In this document: piece after piece, positions 7,229-13,999 of the stretch
How the letters are laid out: the number at the start of each line of letters is the position of its first letter
How positions within the stretch are numbered: the first letter of the stretch is position 1
NCBI GenBank assembly: GCA_002483445.1
Contig: DLHY01000168.1
Location: forward strand, 1 to 62,786
Direction: 5' to 3'
Length of the DNA stretch: 62,786 nt
Source: Blastocatellia bacterium UBA7656
GTDB lineage: Bacteria; Acidobacteriota; Blastocatellia; UBA7656
Position numbers and translations under genes: made by a program
Notes under the pieces: model-generated
Told to the model about the DNA's origin: nothing
Seen by the model: the letters and a program-made list of their open reading frames with translations, nothing else
Databases searched by the model: none

Positions 7229-7810
7229 TCAAGACCCTGCGGCTGTCGCCTTTGGCTTTTCAGGTTCTGCTACAGGCATTTCGAGCAAATCTTCAAAAAG
7301 CATCCGATAGTGAAGCAAAGCCGTTCTCAATTCCTCCGTGCCTGTCTCCCCACCTCTATCGCGGAGCGCGATATCGTGAGCGACACGGTAGTTCGTAACG
7401 ACTGATGAATGATCGACTGAAATATCGGCTACTCGCTGCTCGAAGCCGCCCATCGGGTAGCCGCGAGTTTCCATAACCTCAGCCACCAGTCTGTCAGCAT
7501 TAGCCACGGCGGATCGCGGATCATCCACAAATCCGGCCTGCACCTGTTGCCACGCTCCGTCGAATCGATAGCGATCTTCGGGAGACAAGGGAACCAGCTT
7601 GAGTTTCTCCACCCGCTTTTCGCGTTCGTGAAGAGTCTTTTCAGCCCGTCCCCGGTCGCCTTCGACTTCGGCGAGCCTGTCATACTCAGGTCCAAACCTG
7701 GAATGCAACCTCTCGCTCTGTTTCTTCTTCAGATATATCCAAACCACCGCCGTGATTACCACGACGGCAGCCAATGTGGCAGCGACAATGATGATCGTTG
7801 TTTTATCCAT
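7229..7810 (-). CDS. Conserved membrane-anchored protein of unknown function
   Basis: I chose ATG 7810 (MDKTTIIIVAATLAAVVVIT, 193 residues) because AAAGGAGG lies just upstream; the frame is open for a further 43 codons. One N-terminal helix (about residues 5-26) is followed by a soluble domain. That domain has the recognisable segments RFGPEYDRLAEVEGDRGRAE, RVEKLKLVPLSPEDRYRF, FVDDPRSAVANADRLVAEVM and FEQRVADISVDHSSVVTNYR. This pattern recurs in an uncharacterised family in many phyla, from memory. Its position among CsbD, cupin and small membrane proteins suggests a stress role, but no reaction can be assigned. Confidence 0.75.
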   Translation of the reverse strand: MDKTTIIIVAATLAAVVVITAVVWIYLKKKQSERLHSRFGPEYDRLAEVEGDRGRAEKTLHEREKRVEKLKLVPLSPEDRYRFDGAWQQVQAGFVDDPRSAVANADRLVAEVMETRGYPMGGFEQRVADISVDHSSVVTNYRVAHDIALRDRGGETGTEELRTALLHYRMLFEDLLEMPVAEPEKPKATAAGS

Positions 7811-8117
7811 TATTACTGATCCTCCTTTCCAAACCATACTCTGATTCCGCATCCGGCGATGTTCAATATTGGACGTATCCAAAATGACTTCTGTCTGGCA
7901 TCTGCGGAGACTGGCATCAGCGAAACTTTTTTTCTCCATCTGTTCAATAGGGAACAGCGCCGAGCGAAGAACTGCGGTATCCTAGCCTCCGATGGAGCGT
8001 CTTACAGCTTCAATAGTTAAACATCATCCTGGTGGCCAGCCTGTTCAGCGGTCGTAGTCGGTTGAGACCCAATGAGCGGGTGGTGTGGTGCCAGGCTGGA
8101 AAGGAATAAGTGATATT
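7811..8117. promoter_or_regulatory. Regulatory gap with three copies of a palindromic motif
   Basis: The 307 bases upstream of the 193-residue gene hold no gene. They contain copies of a palindrome close to GTTCAATATTGAAC at 7861-7874 (GTTCAATATTGGAC), 7940-7955 (CTGTTCAATAGGGAAC) and 8005-8022 (with CTTCAATAGTTAAAC). Two more lie at 9238-9252 and 9271-9286. The repetition near divergent stress-type genes suggests a shared operator or an alternative promoter element. Confidence 0.55.
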
Positions 8118-8195
8118 ATGACGACATTGATTGTTATCATCGTGCTGGTTCTGCTCTTCAGCGGCGGCTACGGCTACCGTCGCTGGCAGAGGTGA
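8118..8195 (+). CDS. 25-residue hydrophobic peptide
   Basis: An ATG at 8118, with AAGGA upstream at a rather long spacing, opens a 25-codon frame. It reads as one hydrophobic helix (MTTLIVIIVLVLLFSGG) followed by YGYRRWQR. It resembles the very small Gly/Tyr-tailed hydrophobic proteins often annotated near CsbD-type genes. It is divergent from the neighbouring minus-strand cassette. Proof of translation would need peptide or ribosome-profiling data, so confidence is modest. Confidence 0.45.
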   Translation: MTTLIVIIVLVLLFSGGYGYRRWQR

Positions 8196-8405
8196 GTGTG
8201 CCTCACTGCTGCAAGCCAGATTGCCTGGGGCTTTCGCGGAGCAACCGAGGCCGCGAACGATACCAGGTATTTGCTGTTGATCAAATTCAACGACCGCCTG
8301 GACAAGGCCGGCCCTGTTCGCAGGAAGGATGGCTTAATCATTCGCCCAGGCTTGACACACACCCCCTTATCGACACCGTTGACTTGATGGAGCCGCAGAG
8401 ATCGA

Positions 8406-8834
8406 TCAGTCAATCTCTGCAGCATGTGGCCAGGAAATGGTCAGCAGGATTGCGCTCTCTTCGAGCGCCTCCAAGTCGTGATCGAGCGCGCGATCAAGTA
8501 CGAGCAGATGGCCGTCCGGCAAATCAACTGTCTGATCGGACAGTTGCAGCTTCACGTGTCCGCACAACGTATGTATCGAGATTCTCGCGTCGGCGCTGTG
8601 TTCCTCAATGTGTCGGCCCTTTTGCAACGCGATCAGCACGATCCTGAAATCAGGCTGCTTCACAAGAGTCTTCGAATTCCTGCCCGTTCGCAGCCATGCC
8701 TCTTCTTCGTGGAGATGGGCGATTTCTTTCGGCAGATCGAAGTCCATCAGCGGCGCGGTCAGGTGTCCTGCCAGCGAGTCGTGACCAGTGCGGCCTTCCT
8801 TCGCTTGAGAAACCTTACTATGCGGCGTAGTCAT
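8406..8834 (-). CDS. Cupin-fold protein
   Basis: From ATG 8834 (MTTPHSKVSQAKEG, preceded by GGAG) the product has 142 residues. The C-terminal half, from about residue 60, follows a single-cupin pattern: FRIVLIALQKGRHIEEHSADARISIHTLCGHVKLQLSDQ and then VDLPDGHLLVLDRALDHDLEALEESAILLTISWP. His and Glu residues (GRHIEEH) could bind a metal, although the second-motif His lies in DRALDHDLEA. Such stand-alone cupins are usually of unknown substrate. It is transcribed after the csbD-like gene, 40 bases apart. Confidence 0.75.
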   Translation of the reverse strand: MTTPHSKVSQAKEGRTGHDSLAGHLTAPLMDFDLPKEIAHLHEEEAWLRTGRNSKTLVKQPDFRIVLIALQKGRHIEEHSADARISIHTLCGHVKLQLSDQTVDLPDGHLLVLDRALDHDLEALEESAILLTISWPHAAEID

Positions 8835-8874
8835 TTTCTTTTCTCCGTTCCTTAATACCCCAGCGTCGAGACTA

Positions 8875-9084
8875 TCATTTGCCGGAGATGGCGTTGCCCA
8901 CCTTTTCCAGCAACTCGCCAGCTTTCCGGCGGGTTTTCCCGATTTTCTGCTGAATTTGTCCTTCGCGGCGCTCGGCTCTGCCTTCGGCTGCAAGGTCGGG
9001 ATCGTTGATCAATTTTCCGACCTTGTCCTTGATTGCGCCCGCTATTTGTTTGCCTTTGCCTTTGATCTCCTGCTTGTTCCTCAT
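8875..9084 (-). CDS. CsbD family stress protein
   Basis: A 69-residue, very hydrophilic protein that matches the CsbD pattern: MRNKQEIKGKGKQIAGAIKD, a VGKLINDPDLAAEGRAER segment, and EGQIQQKIGKTRRKAGE. The start is supported by GGAGGAGACAAGT just upstream. In Bacillus and many Gram-negatives CsbD-like genes are induced by general stress, but their biochemical role is unknown. Two copies of the GTTCAATATTGAAC-like palindrome lie upstream (9238-9252 and 9271-9286), which suggests shared control with the neighbouring cassette. Confidence 0.9.
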   Translation of the reverse strand: MRNKQEIKGKGKQIAGAIKDKVGKLINDPDLAAEGRAERREGQIQQKIGKTRRKAGELLEKVGNAISGK

Positions 9085-9436
9085 ACTTGTCTCCTCCAGA
9101 TGATTGCCAATCTCTGCTCGTCCGCACTGACCGGACGTATCAAAGTTTGCACGTTTCGGAGCGACACAGGAGGCAGCACTGCGTGGTAGATAGCATTCGA
9201 GGTGCTGAAAAAACTGCTTGCCTCCTGTGTCCTCCCCCTCTTAATAGTAAACCGACCACAAGGTGGATTTCTGTTCAATATTAAACAATCATGCGAAAAT
9301 AATTGGCGAATGCTTGAAAAAATGATTGACTGGCGGCTAGCGGATTAACCAATAACTCCAGGCGTTGAGCATTCGGATTCTTAAGACTCTCTGGACTCAC
9401 TAGACTCTCCGCACTCGATAGGCTAGGCTCATCTGC
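9085..9436. promoter_or_regulatory. Gene-free region upstream of csbD-like gene with inverted repeats
   Basis: The region holds an exact 13-bp inverted repeat, GACACAGGAGGCA at 9163-9175 and TGCCTCCTGTGTC at 9219-9231, with a spacer of 43 bases. It also holds two copies of the cassette palindrome at 9238-9252 and 9271-9286. Further right, 9378-9420 is an imperfect 9-bp tandem repeat (AGACTCTCT, GGACTCACT and similar). No coding frame was found. Confidence 0.6.
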
Positions 9437-9826
9437 GTGAACGAAACAAGAGGCGAACCATCGATCCGCGTCGTACTGATGCCCAAGGACACTAACGCAA
9501 AGGGGACGGTCTTCGGCGGAGTCATTCTCAGCTACATCGATCTTGCGGGCGCGGTCGAAGTCCGCAAACACACTCCGAAATCAATCGTCACCGTCGCTAT
9601 GCACGAAGTCGTCTTCGTCGCGCCCGTGATGGTCGGCGATCTGGTGAGCTTTTACACGGAACTCGTCAAAATCGGGCGGACTTCGATCACAGTGAAAGTC
9701 ATAGTCGAAGCTCTGCGCGCGAAGTTGCCCGGCGAGCGCGTGCGAGTGACTGAAGCTGAAGTCGTCTATGTGGCAGTCGATGACAGCAGAAATCCGACTT
9801 CCATTCGCGACGAAAACTCAGAGTGA
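9437..9826 (+). CDS. Acyl-CoA thioesterase (hotdog fold)
   Basis: A 129-residue hotdog-fold protein that begins with GTG. The stretch MPKDTNAKGTVFGGVILSYIDLAGAVEVRKH carries the conserved N...G.VFGG...ID.AG pattern of YciA/ACOT-type acyl-CoA thioesterases, and HEVVFVAPVMVGDLVSFY follows as the second strand set. It would hydrolyse acyl-CoA in the cytoplasm, but chain-length preference cannot be read. It lies immediately before, and may overlap, the histone-deacetylase-like gene, so both are probably one transcript. Confidence 0.85.
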   Translation: MNETRGEPSIRVVLMPKDTNAKGTVFGGVILSYIDLAGAVEVRKHTPKSIVTVAMHEVVFVAPVMVGDLVSFYTELVKIGRTSITVKVIVEALRAKLPGERVRVTEAEVVYVAVDDSRNPTSIRDENSE

Positions 9827-9828
9827 AA

Positions 9829-10731
9829 ATGAGAGCCTTCTATTCGGATCGTTACGTCATAGAGCTTCCTCCGGGCCATACGTTTCCCATCATCAAGTAT
9901 TCGATGGTTCGCAACAGGCTCGTCAGCGAAGGCACGCTTGCCTCTGAGCAAATCGCGGAGCCGCAGCCCGCTGCCCGCGATGAAATACTGCTCGCGCATA
10001 CGGCGGATTATTATGATCGGGTAGTCGACGGACAACTTTCAGCCCGCGAGATTCGCCGTCTCGGTCTTCCGTGGTCTGAAGCCCTCGTAGGTCGTTCACG
10101 CCTTTCGGTCGCGGGGACGATGGTTGCGGCGCAAGCGGCGATTACGGACGGAGTGAGCGCAAACCTCGGAGGCGGAACTCATCACGCTTTCCCCGATCAC
10201 GGCGAAGGCTTCTGCGTCCTCAACGATATCGCCATCGCTATCCGAACGCTCAGAGAATCGGGAGCGATCCGTCGCGCGGCTGTAATCGATTGCGATGTGC
10301 ATCAGGGCAATGGAACGGCGGCGATTTTTTCTGATGACCCGGACACCTTCACGCTGTCATTGCACGGGGCGAAGAATTATCCGCTCGTCAAACAGCCGAG
10401 CACAATCGATGTCGCTCTCGCCGATGGCGCGGGCGATGAAGAATACCTCGCCGCGCTTGCCGCGAATCTCTTCGCGGCCCTCGACGTGTTCCGGCCCGAT
10501 GCGGTGTTTTATCAGGCTGGCGTCGATCCGTACAGAGATGATCGATTGGGTCGATTGGCGCTTACGCTCGAAGGACTGAGCGAGCGCGATCATTTCGTTT
10601 TCGAAGCGTGCCGCGAGCGCAGCCTTCCGTGCGTCATCACTCTCGGAGGCGGATATGCCCGCGACGTTTCAGATACGGTTGAAGCTCACTGCAACACGGT
10701 GCGCGAGGCGCGGGCGGTTTTCAATGTGTGA
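9829..10731 (+). CDS. Histone deacetylase / acetoin-utilisation family amidohydrolase
   Basis: A 300-residue enzyme of the arginase/deacetylase fold. Visible catalytic features are GGGTHHAFPDHGEGFCVLND (the tandem His and the following Asp/His charge-relay), DCDVHQGNG (zinc-binding Asp and His) and YQAGVDPYRDD (third zinc Asp). The family removes acyl groups from lysine, polyamines or small amides. Bacterial members include AcuC. ATG 9829 or GTG 9823 can serve as start, and the GTG overlaps the thioesterase stop. Pairing with a thioesterase suggests acyl turnover, which is inference. Confidence 0.9.
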   Translation: MRAFYSDRYVIELPPGHTFPIIKYSMVRNRLVSEGTLASEQIAEPQPAARDEILLAHTADYYDRVVDGQLSAREIRRLGLPWSEALVGRSRLSVAGTMVAAQAAITDGVSANLGGGTHHAFPDHGEGFCVLNDIAIAIRTLRESGAIRRAAVIDCDVHQGNGTAAIFSDDPDTFTLSLHGAKNYPLVKQPSTIDVALADGAGDEEYLAALAANLFAALDVFRPDAVFYQAGVDPYRDDRLGRLALTLEGLSERDHFVFEACRERSLPCVITLGGGYARDVSDTVEAHCNTVREARAVFNV

Positions 10732-10783
10732 GGAACTGCCCTCGCTTGAAAGGCGTATCGAGTAGAGAAAGGAGCATCAGATT

Positions 10784-11770
10784 ATGCCCGGCAAACTTGA
10801 AGAACTCAGCCGTCGCGCGAAGGAAGCGGCGCGCGAGCTTAACGAAAAATACGACATCACAGGCAAACTCGATCAGGCGGCTCAGGCCACTACCGACGCC
10901 CTTCGCAAAGGCGCGGACGCCGCAACAACCGGATTCGAAAAGGCTAAGGAAAAAGTGACGACGCTCGACCGCGAACATCGCGTCAGCGAGCGCGTTACTG
11001 AAAGCGCGCGCAAGGCCGCCGATAAAGTAGATGACGTGGTGACTAAAAGCGGAGCGAAAGAGAAAGCGAGCGAAGTTGTAAACGACGCCCGCAGCGCGGC
11101 CAGCGATATTTACGGCGAAGCGAAAAGTTATTACAAAAGCGCGAGCGATGCGGCTCACACCACAGCTTCAGCCGCGCGATTGCCTTCATCAATACTCAAA
11201 GCCGTTTCAAGCGCACGCACCTGGATAAAGGAAAATCCCGGCAAGGCAGCTATAGTTTCCATCGCGCTCGTCGCAGGCACGCGCGCAGGCTCGGCCTTCT
11301 CCGCGCTCGATGTAACTCTGCTCGGCGCGGGAGGCGCGGGCCATTGGCTCTTTCATTCAGCAGTCGTCCCTTACGGATTGCGCAAGCTCTCACAAAAATA
11401 CGAAACATACTTGAAGAAGCAGGAAGAACTTATGCGCGATGGCAAACTAGACGAGGCGGAACGCGCAAGGGTGAAATTCCAGCGCGACGCGGCGAAGTAT
11501 GTCGGAGCGCCACTACTCGGAGCTTTCAGCATAGCGGCGGGCGCAGGCTTGATGTACGAAGCGTTTGCGGGCGCAGCGGTCGGAGGCTTTCCGATCAATC
11601 TCGTTGTGGGGGGAAATCCCATACTTTCGAGCTTATGGCTTTTCGGCAACGGGCTGGTGTGCTTCCATAACGGATACAAATTTTTCATGATGGCGTTGGC
11701 CGATCAGGAAGAAGTAGCCCGCGTCGTTCAGGATGTCAAAGGCTTGCTGCCCGCTGCGAGCGAAGGGTGA
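10784..11770 (+). CDS. LEA/YqjD-like amphipathic and membrane protein
   Basis: A 328-residue protein with AAGGAG before its ATG. Residues 1-130 are Ala/Lys/Glu-rich amphipathic helices with repeated KAxE/AAxK steps, like LEA and apolipoprotein-type proteins. The segment WIKENPGKAAIVSIALVAGT resembles the membrane anchor of YqjD/DUF883 proteins. It is followed by a hydrophobic stretch up to about residue 190, a charged helical loop (LKKQEELMRDGKLDEAERA), and two further hydrophobic helices near 235-290. No enzymatic motif is visible. A membrane-associated stress or structural role is possible. Confidence 0.7.
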   Translation: MPGKLEELSRRAKEAARELNEKYDITGKLDQAAQATTDALRKGADAATTGFEKAKEKVTTLDREHRVSERVTESARKAADKVDDVVTKSGAKEKASEVVNDARSAASDIYGEAKSYYKSASDAAHTTASAARLPSSILKAVSSARTWIKENPGKAAIVSIALVAGTRAGSAFSALDVTLLGAGGAGHWLFHSAVVPYGLRKLSQKYETYLKKQEELMRDGKLDEAERARVKFQRDAAKYVGAPLLGAFSIAAGAGLMYEAFAGAAVGGFPINLVVGGNPILSSLWLFGNGLVCFHNGYKFFMMALADQEEVARVVQDVKGLLPAASEG

Positions 11771-11860
11771 TGGGATGAATGGGAGAATGGGTGAGTGGGT
11801 GAGTGGGTGAGTAAGAGCCAAGCCTCTTCATCTCCCATTCTCCCATTCTCCCACTCTCCT
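11770..11860. repeat. Inverted octamer-repeat element (GTGGGTGA / CTCCCATT)
   Basis: The left part has tandem GTGAGTGG units (period 8) and the right part tandem CTCCCATT units, so the two halves are complementary. A close relative lies at 24162-24252. It sits between the LEA-like gene and homoserine dehydrogenase. Confidence 0.8.
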
Positions 11861-11869
11861 CAACCGGTT

Positions 11870-12877
11870 ATGAACGAATTGAGAATCGCCCTGCTGGGTC
11901 TTGGAAATGTCGGGCGCGCGTTTTCGGATTACCTCGCGCGGGCGACGGATGATATCGCCAGACGAATTCGCGTATGCGGGGTGGCTGACGCAAGCGGCGG
12001 GTTGCTCAGTGACGAGCAGATGCGAATCAACCTTGTGATAGAGCAGAAAGCCTCGGGCCTGAGCGTCAGGGATTTCGCTTCCGGCGATGCGATGGCAGGA
12101 AGCGATTTCGTCCGCTGCCTTTCTGGTTTCGGAGTTTCCATTCTTGTCGAATCTCTACCCACTAATCTCGTTGACGGTCAGCCCGCGCTTGATTTGATCT
12201 GCGCCGCTCTCGGTCAGGGCGTAAATGTCGTGACAGTTGATAAAGGACCGCTCGCGCTTGGGTTCGACCTTTTGAAGCAGGCTGCCCGCGAGGGCCGCTC
12301 GCAAATCGCCTTCACTGGTACGACGGGCGTTTGCCCGCCCGATGGAATCTCCGGCGAGCGAGTGCTTGAAATTCGCGGCGTGTTGAACGGAACGACTAAT
12401 TACACACTGACCGAAATGCAGGAACGAGGCATTTCATTTCAAGACGCGCTCCTTGAGGCTCAACGCGAAGGCATAGCCGAGCCTGATCCGCGACTCGATA
12501 TCGAAGGGTGGGACACGGCGGCGAAAATTCTGATACTTGCAAAAGACCTGATGGGGGCCGACGCTCGGATCAACAATATCTCGCGCATCGGTATTGGGCC
12601 GGAGACCGAATCGCTCATCACTGCTGCGCGCGCGCGCGGCTGCGTGGTTCGTTTGATTGGCCGCGCTCGAATCTGGCAGGGCCGCGTGCGGGTCAGCGTC
12701 GCGCCCAAACTCATCGATCCGGCATCGATTTTTTATACTGTGCGGGGAACGTCGAAAGCCGCTGTGTTCCGAACTGAAAGCAAAGGCGAGATGGTCGGAG
12801 TCGGGCTTTCAGGCCGCGATCAGATAGCGCGAGTCGTACTCGATGATATCATTCGCCTGTGTTCCGGGCAGCCGTGA
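11870..12877 (+). CDS. hom: Homoserine dehydrogenase (no ACT domain)
   Basis: Reduces aspartate semialdehyde to homoserine with NAD(P)H, toward Thr and Met. The start at ATG 11870 (MNELRIALLGLGNVGRAF, 335 residues) puts the GxGxVG nucleotide loop at the N-terminus; the longer frame runs into repeat DNA. Other motifs are VVTVDKGPLAL (the Lys corresponding to the substrate-site VTANK), GVLNGTTNYTLTEM, and EPDPRLDIEGWDTAAK with catalytic Asp and Lys. The C-terminal ACT regulatory domain of larger enzymes is missing, as in many bacterial short forms. A second paralogue lies at 36841-37863. The 3' end overlaps the convergent HTH gene by 29 bases. Confidence 0.9.
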   Translation: MNELRIALLGLGNVGRAFSDYLARATDDIARRIRVCGVADASGGLLSDEQMRINLVIEQKASGLSVRDFASGDAMAGSDFVRCLSGFGVSILVESLPTNLVDGQPALDLICAALGQGVNVVTVDKGPLALGFDLLKQAAREGRSQIAFTGTTGVCPPDGISGERVLEIRGVLNGTTNYTLTEMQERGISFQDALLEAQREGIAEPDPRLDIEGWDTAAKILILAKDLMGADARINNISRIGIGPETESLITAARARGCVVRLIGRARIWQGRVRVSVAPKLIDPASIFYTVRGTSKAAVFRTESKGEMVGVGLSGRDQIARVVLDDIIRLCSGQP

Positions 12878-13184
12878 AATCCGAAAACAGATCATCGAAT
12901 GAAAGCTGGGGGGAAGGTTCTTCACCGCGCGCCGAATAGTCGGCGCGACTCTCTGCGCGCAGCGCGTGTTTTACATCTTTGAGATTGAATCGGATCAGCC
13001 GGTCAGTGATCGAGATGGCAGGTATCCGTCCTGCTCGGCGAAGACGATGAATAGTCGCTTCGCTGATCTGCAAAACTTCAGCCAGTTGTCGCGCCGTCAG
13101 AAAGTCCTGTCTCTTCGCCTGCTCCGCCGCCGGCGCGTCGGCGGGTTTTTCGGAGATTTGTTTTCGACTTTCTGAAGCCATCAT
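12849..13184 (-). CDS. Helix-turn-helix (excisionase/MerR-like) DNA-binding protein
   Basis: A 111-residue protein. Residues about 28-80 form a helix-turn-helix with a wing: FLTARQLAEVLQISEATIHR, LRRAGRIPAI, then LIRFNLKDVKHAL. This is the HTH_17/excisionase pattern (TARQLAEVL...R..R.GxIPa). It has acidic, Ala-rich flanks. The start overlaps the stop of the upstream carboxypeptidase-regulatory-like gene by four bases, so both are one unit. A phage excisionase role is unlikely, as no integrase is nearby; it is probably a small transcription regulator. Confidence 0.8.
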   Translation of the reverse strand: MMASESRKQISEKPADAPAAEQAKRQDFLTARQLAEVLQISEATIHRLRRAGRIPAISITDRLIRFNLKDVKHALRAESRADYSARGEEPSPQLSFDDLFSDFTAARNTGE

Positions 13185-13831
13185 TTGTCCTGTTTCTTTT
13201 TTTCAGGCTCAAGCGAAAAGGCAAGCGGCACCGCTTCGCTTTCGCCCACATCGACGGTTTTCGTTTCCGGCTTGTAGCCCGCAAGCGATGCGGTCAACTG
13301 ATAGCGGGCGCGAAGCGAAGGGAGGCGAAAGGCGAACTCGCCGCGGCTGTTCGTTATGTAATCGCGCGAGATGGATTCGATTTTCTTTTTGTCTTTCTGT
13401 TCTTCTTCCGTAGGGATGCGGATGAGTTTTATTCGCACGCCTGCAAGCGACAGCCCGCCCGCATCGAAGACGGCTCCGCGAATGAGCGATGTTTTTTTGC
13501 CTTTGGGAAGTTGAACGGTTTTGACTTTGGTTTCCGCGCCTTCTTCGACCTGCCACATTTGAAGGAGCGTGCCTCCCTGATAGCCTTCGGCATCGATGCT
13601 GATGGTGTAATGATCAGGCTCAAGATCGAATGAGTAATTGCCGCTTTGATCCGTTCTGGTTTCCTTGATAGATCGGTCGCGGCTTGCCATCACTCGCACT
13701 TCAGCGCCGGCCAGCGGTTTGCCCTTCGCGTCCTCGACGCGGCCTTTGAGCGCGCCGGTCTTCTGCTGGGCGATTGCGGCAGTGAAGCAATAAAGGACTA
13801 ATAGGATCGAAGCAATGAATCTTATTTTCAT
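13181..13831 (-). CDS. Exported carboxypeptidase-regulatory-like domain protein
   Basis: A 216-residue secreted protein starting at 13831 (MKIRFIASILLVLYCFTAAI, signal peptide, cleavage near AQQ). Two beta-sandwich modules of the carboxypeptidase regulatory type follow: GALKGRVEDAKGKPLAGAEVR with SGNYSFDLEPDHYTISIDAEGY, and IRGAVFDAGGLSLAGVRIKL with RGEFAFRLPSLRARYQLTASLAGYK. It ends in a basic EPEKKKQDK tail. Such repeats occur in many acidobacterial exported proteins and TonB receptors. Function is unknown; it may bind surface polymers. It is co-transcribed with the HTH gene. Confidence 0.85.
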   Translation of the reverse strand: MKIRFIASILLVLYCFTAAIAQQKTGALKGRVEDAKGKPLAGAEVRVMASRDRSIKETRTDQSGNYSFDLEPDHYTISIDAEGYQGGTLLQMWQVEEGAETKVKTVQLPKGKKTSLIRGAVFDAGGLSLAGVRIKLIRIPTEEEQKDKKKIESISRDYITNSRGEFAFRLPSLRARYQLTASLAGYKPETKTVDVGESEAVPLAFSLEPEKKKQDK

Positions 13832-13999
13832 AGCATTTCCCGGACTCCGACTCGACGCCCACAATTCTGCTTTTCCGATCCGCGAAAAGTCAACATCAGC
13901 AGGGCAATTGAGTTCGATCAAAATTCTCGCCGAAAGGGTCGAAGGAGTCGGGCAGGTCAGCCGATTGTGAAGCCAGCCGCCGGATAATAGCGGTCTGAT

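Noticed and set aside
6750..7232. 160-residue minus-strand frame
   Set aside because: It overlaps the 57-residue two-helix gene and the iron permease start in a different frame. Those two have strong ribosome sites and membrane helices, and this frame has neither.
8192..8647. 151-residue plus-strand frame
   Set aside because: It overlaps the cupin gene in antisense and has no ribosome site or domain.
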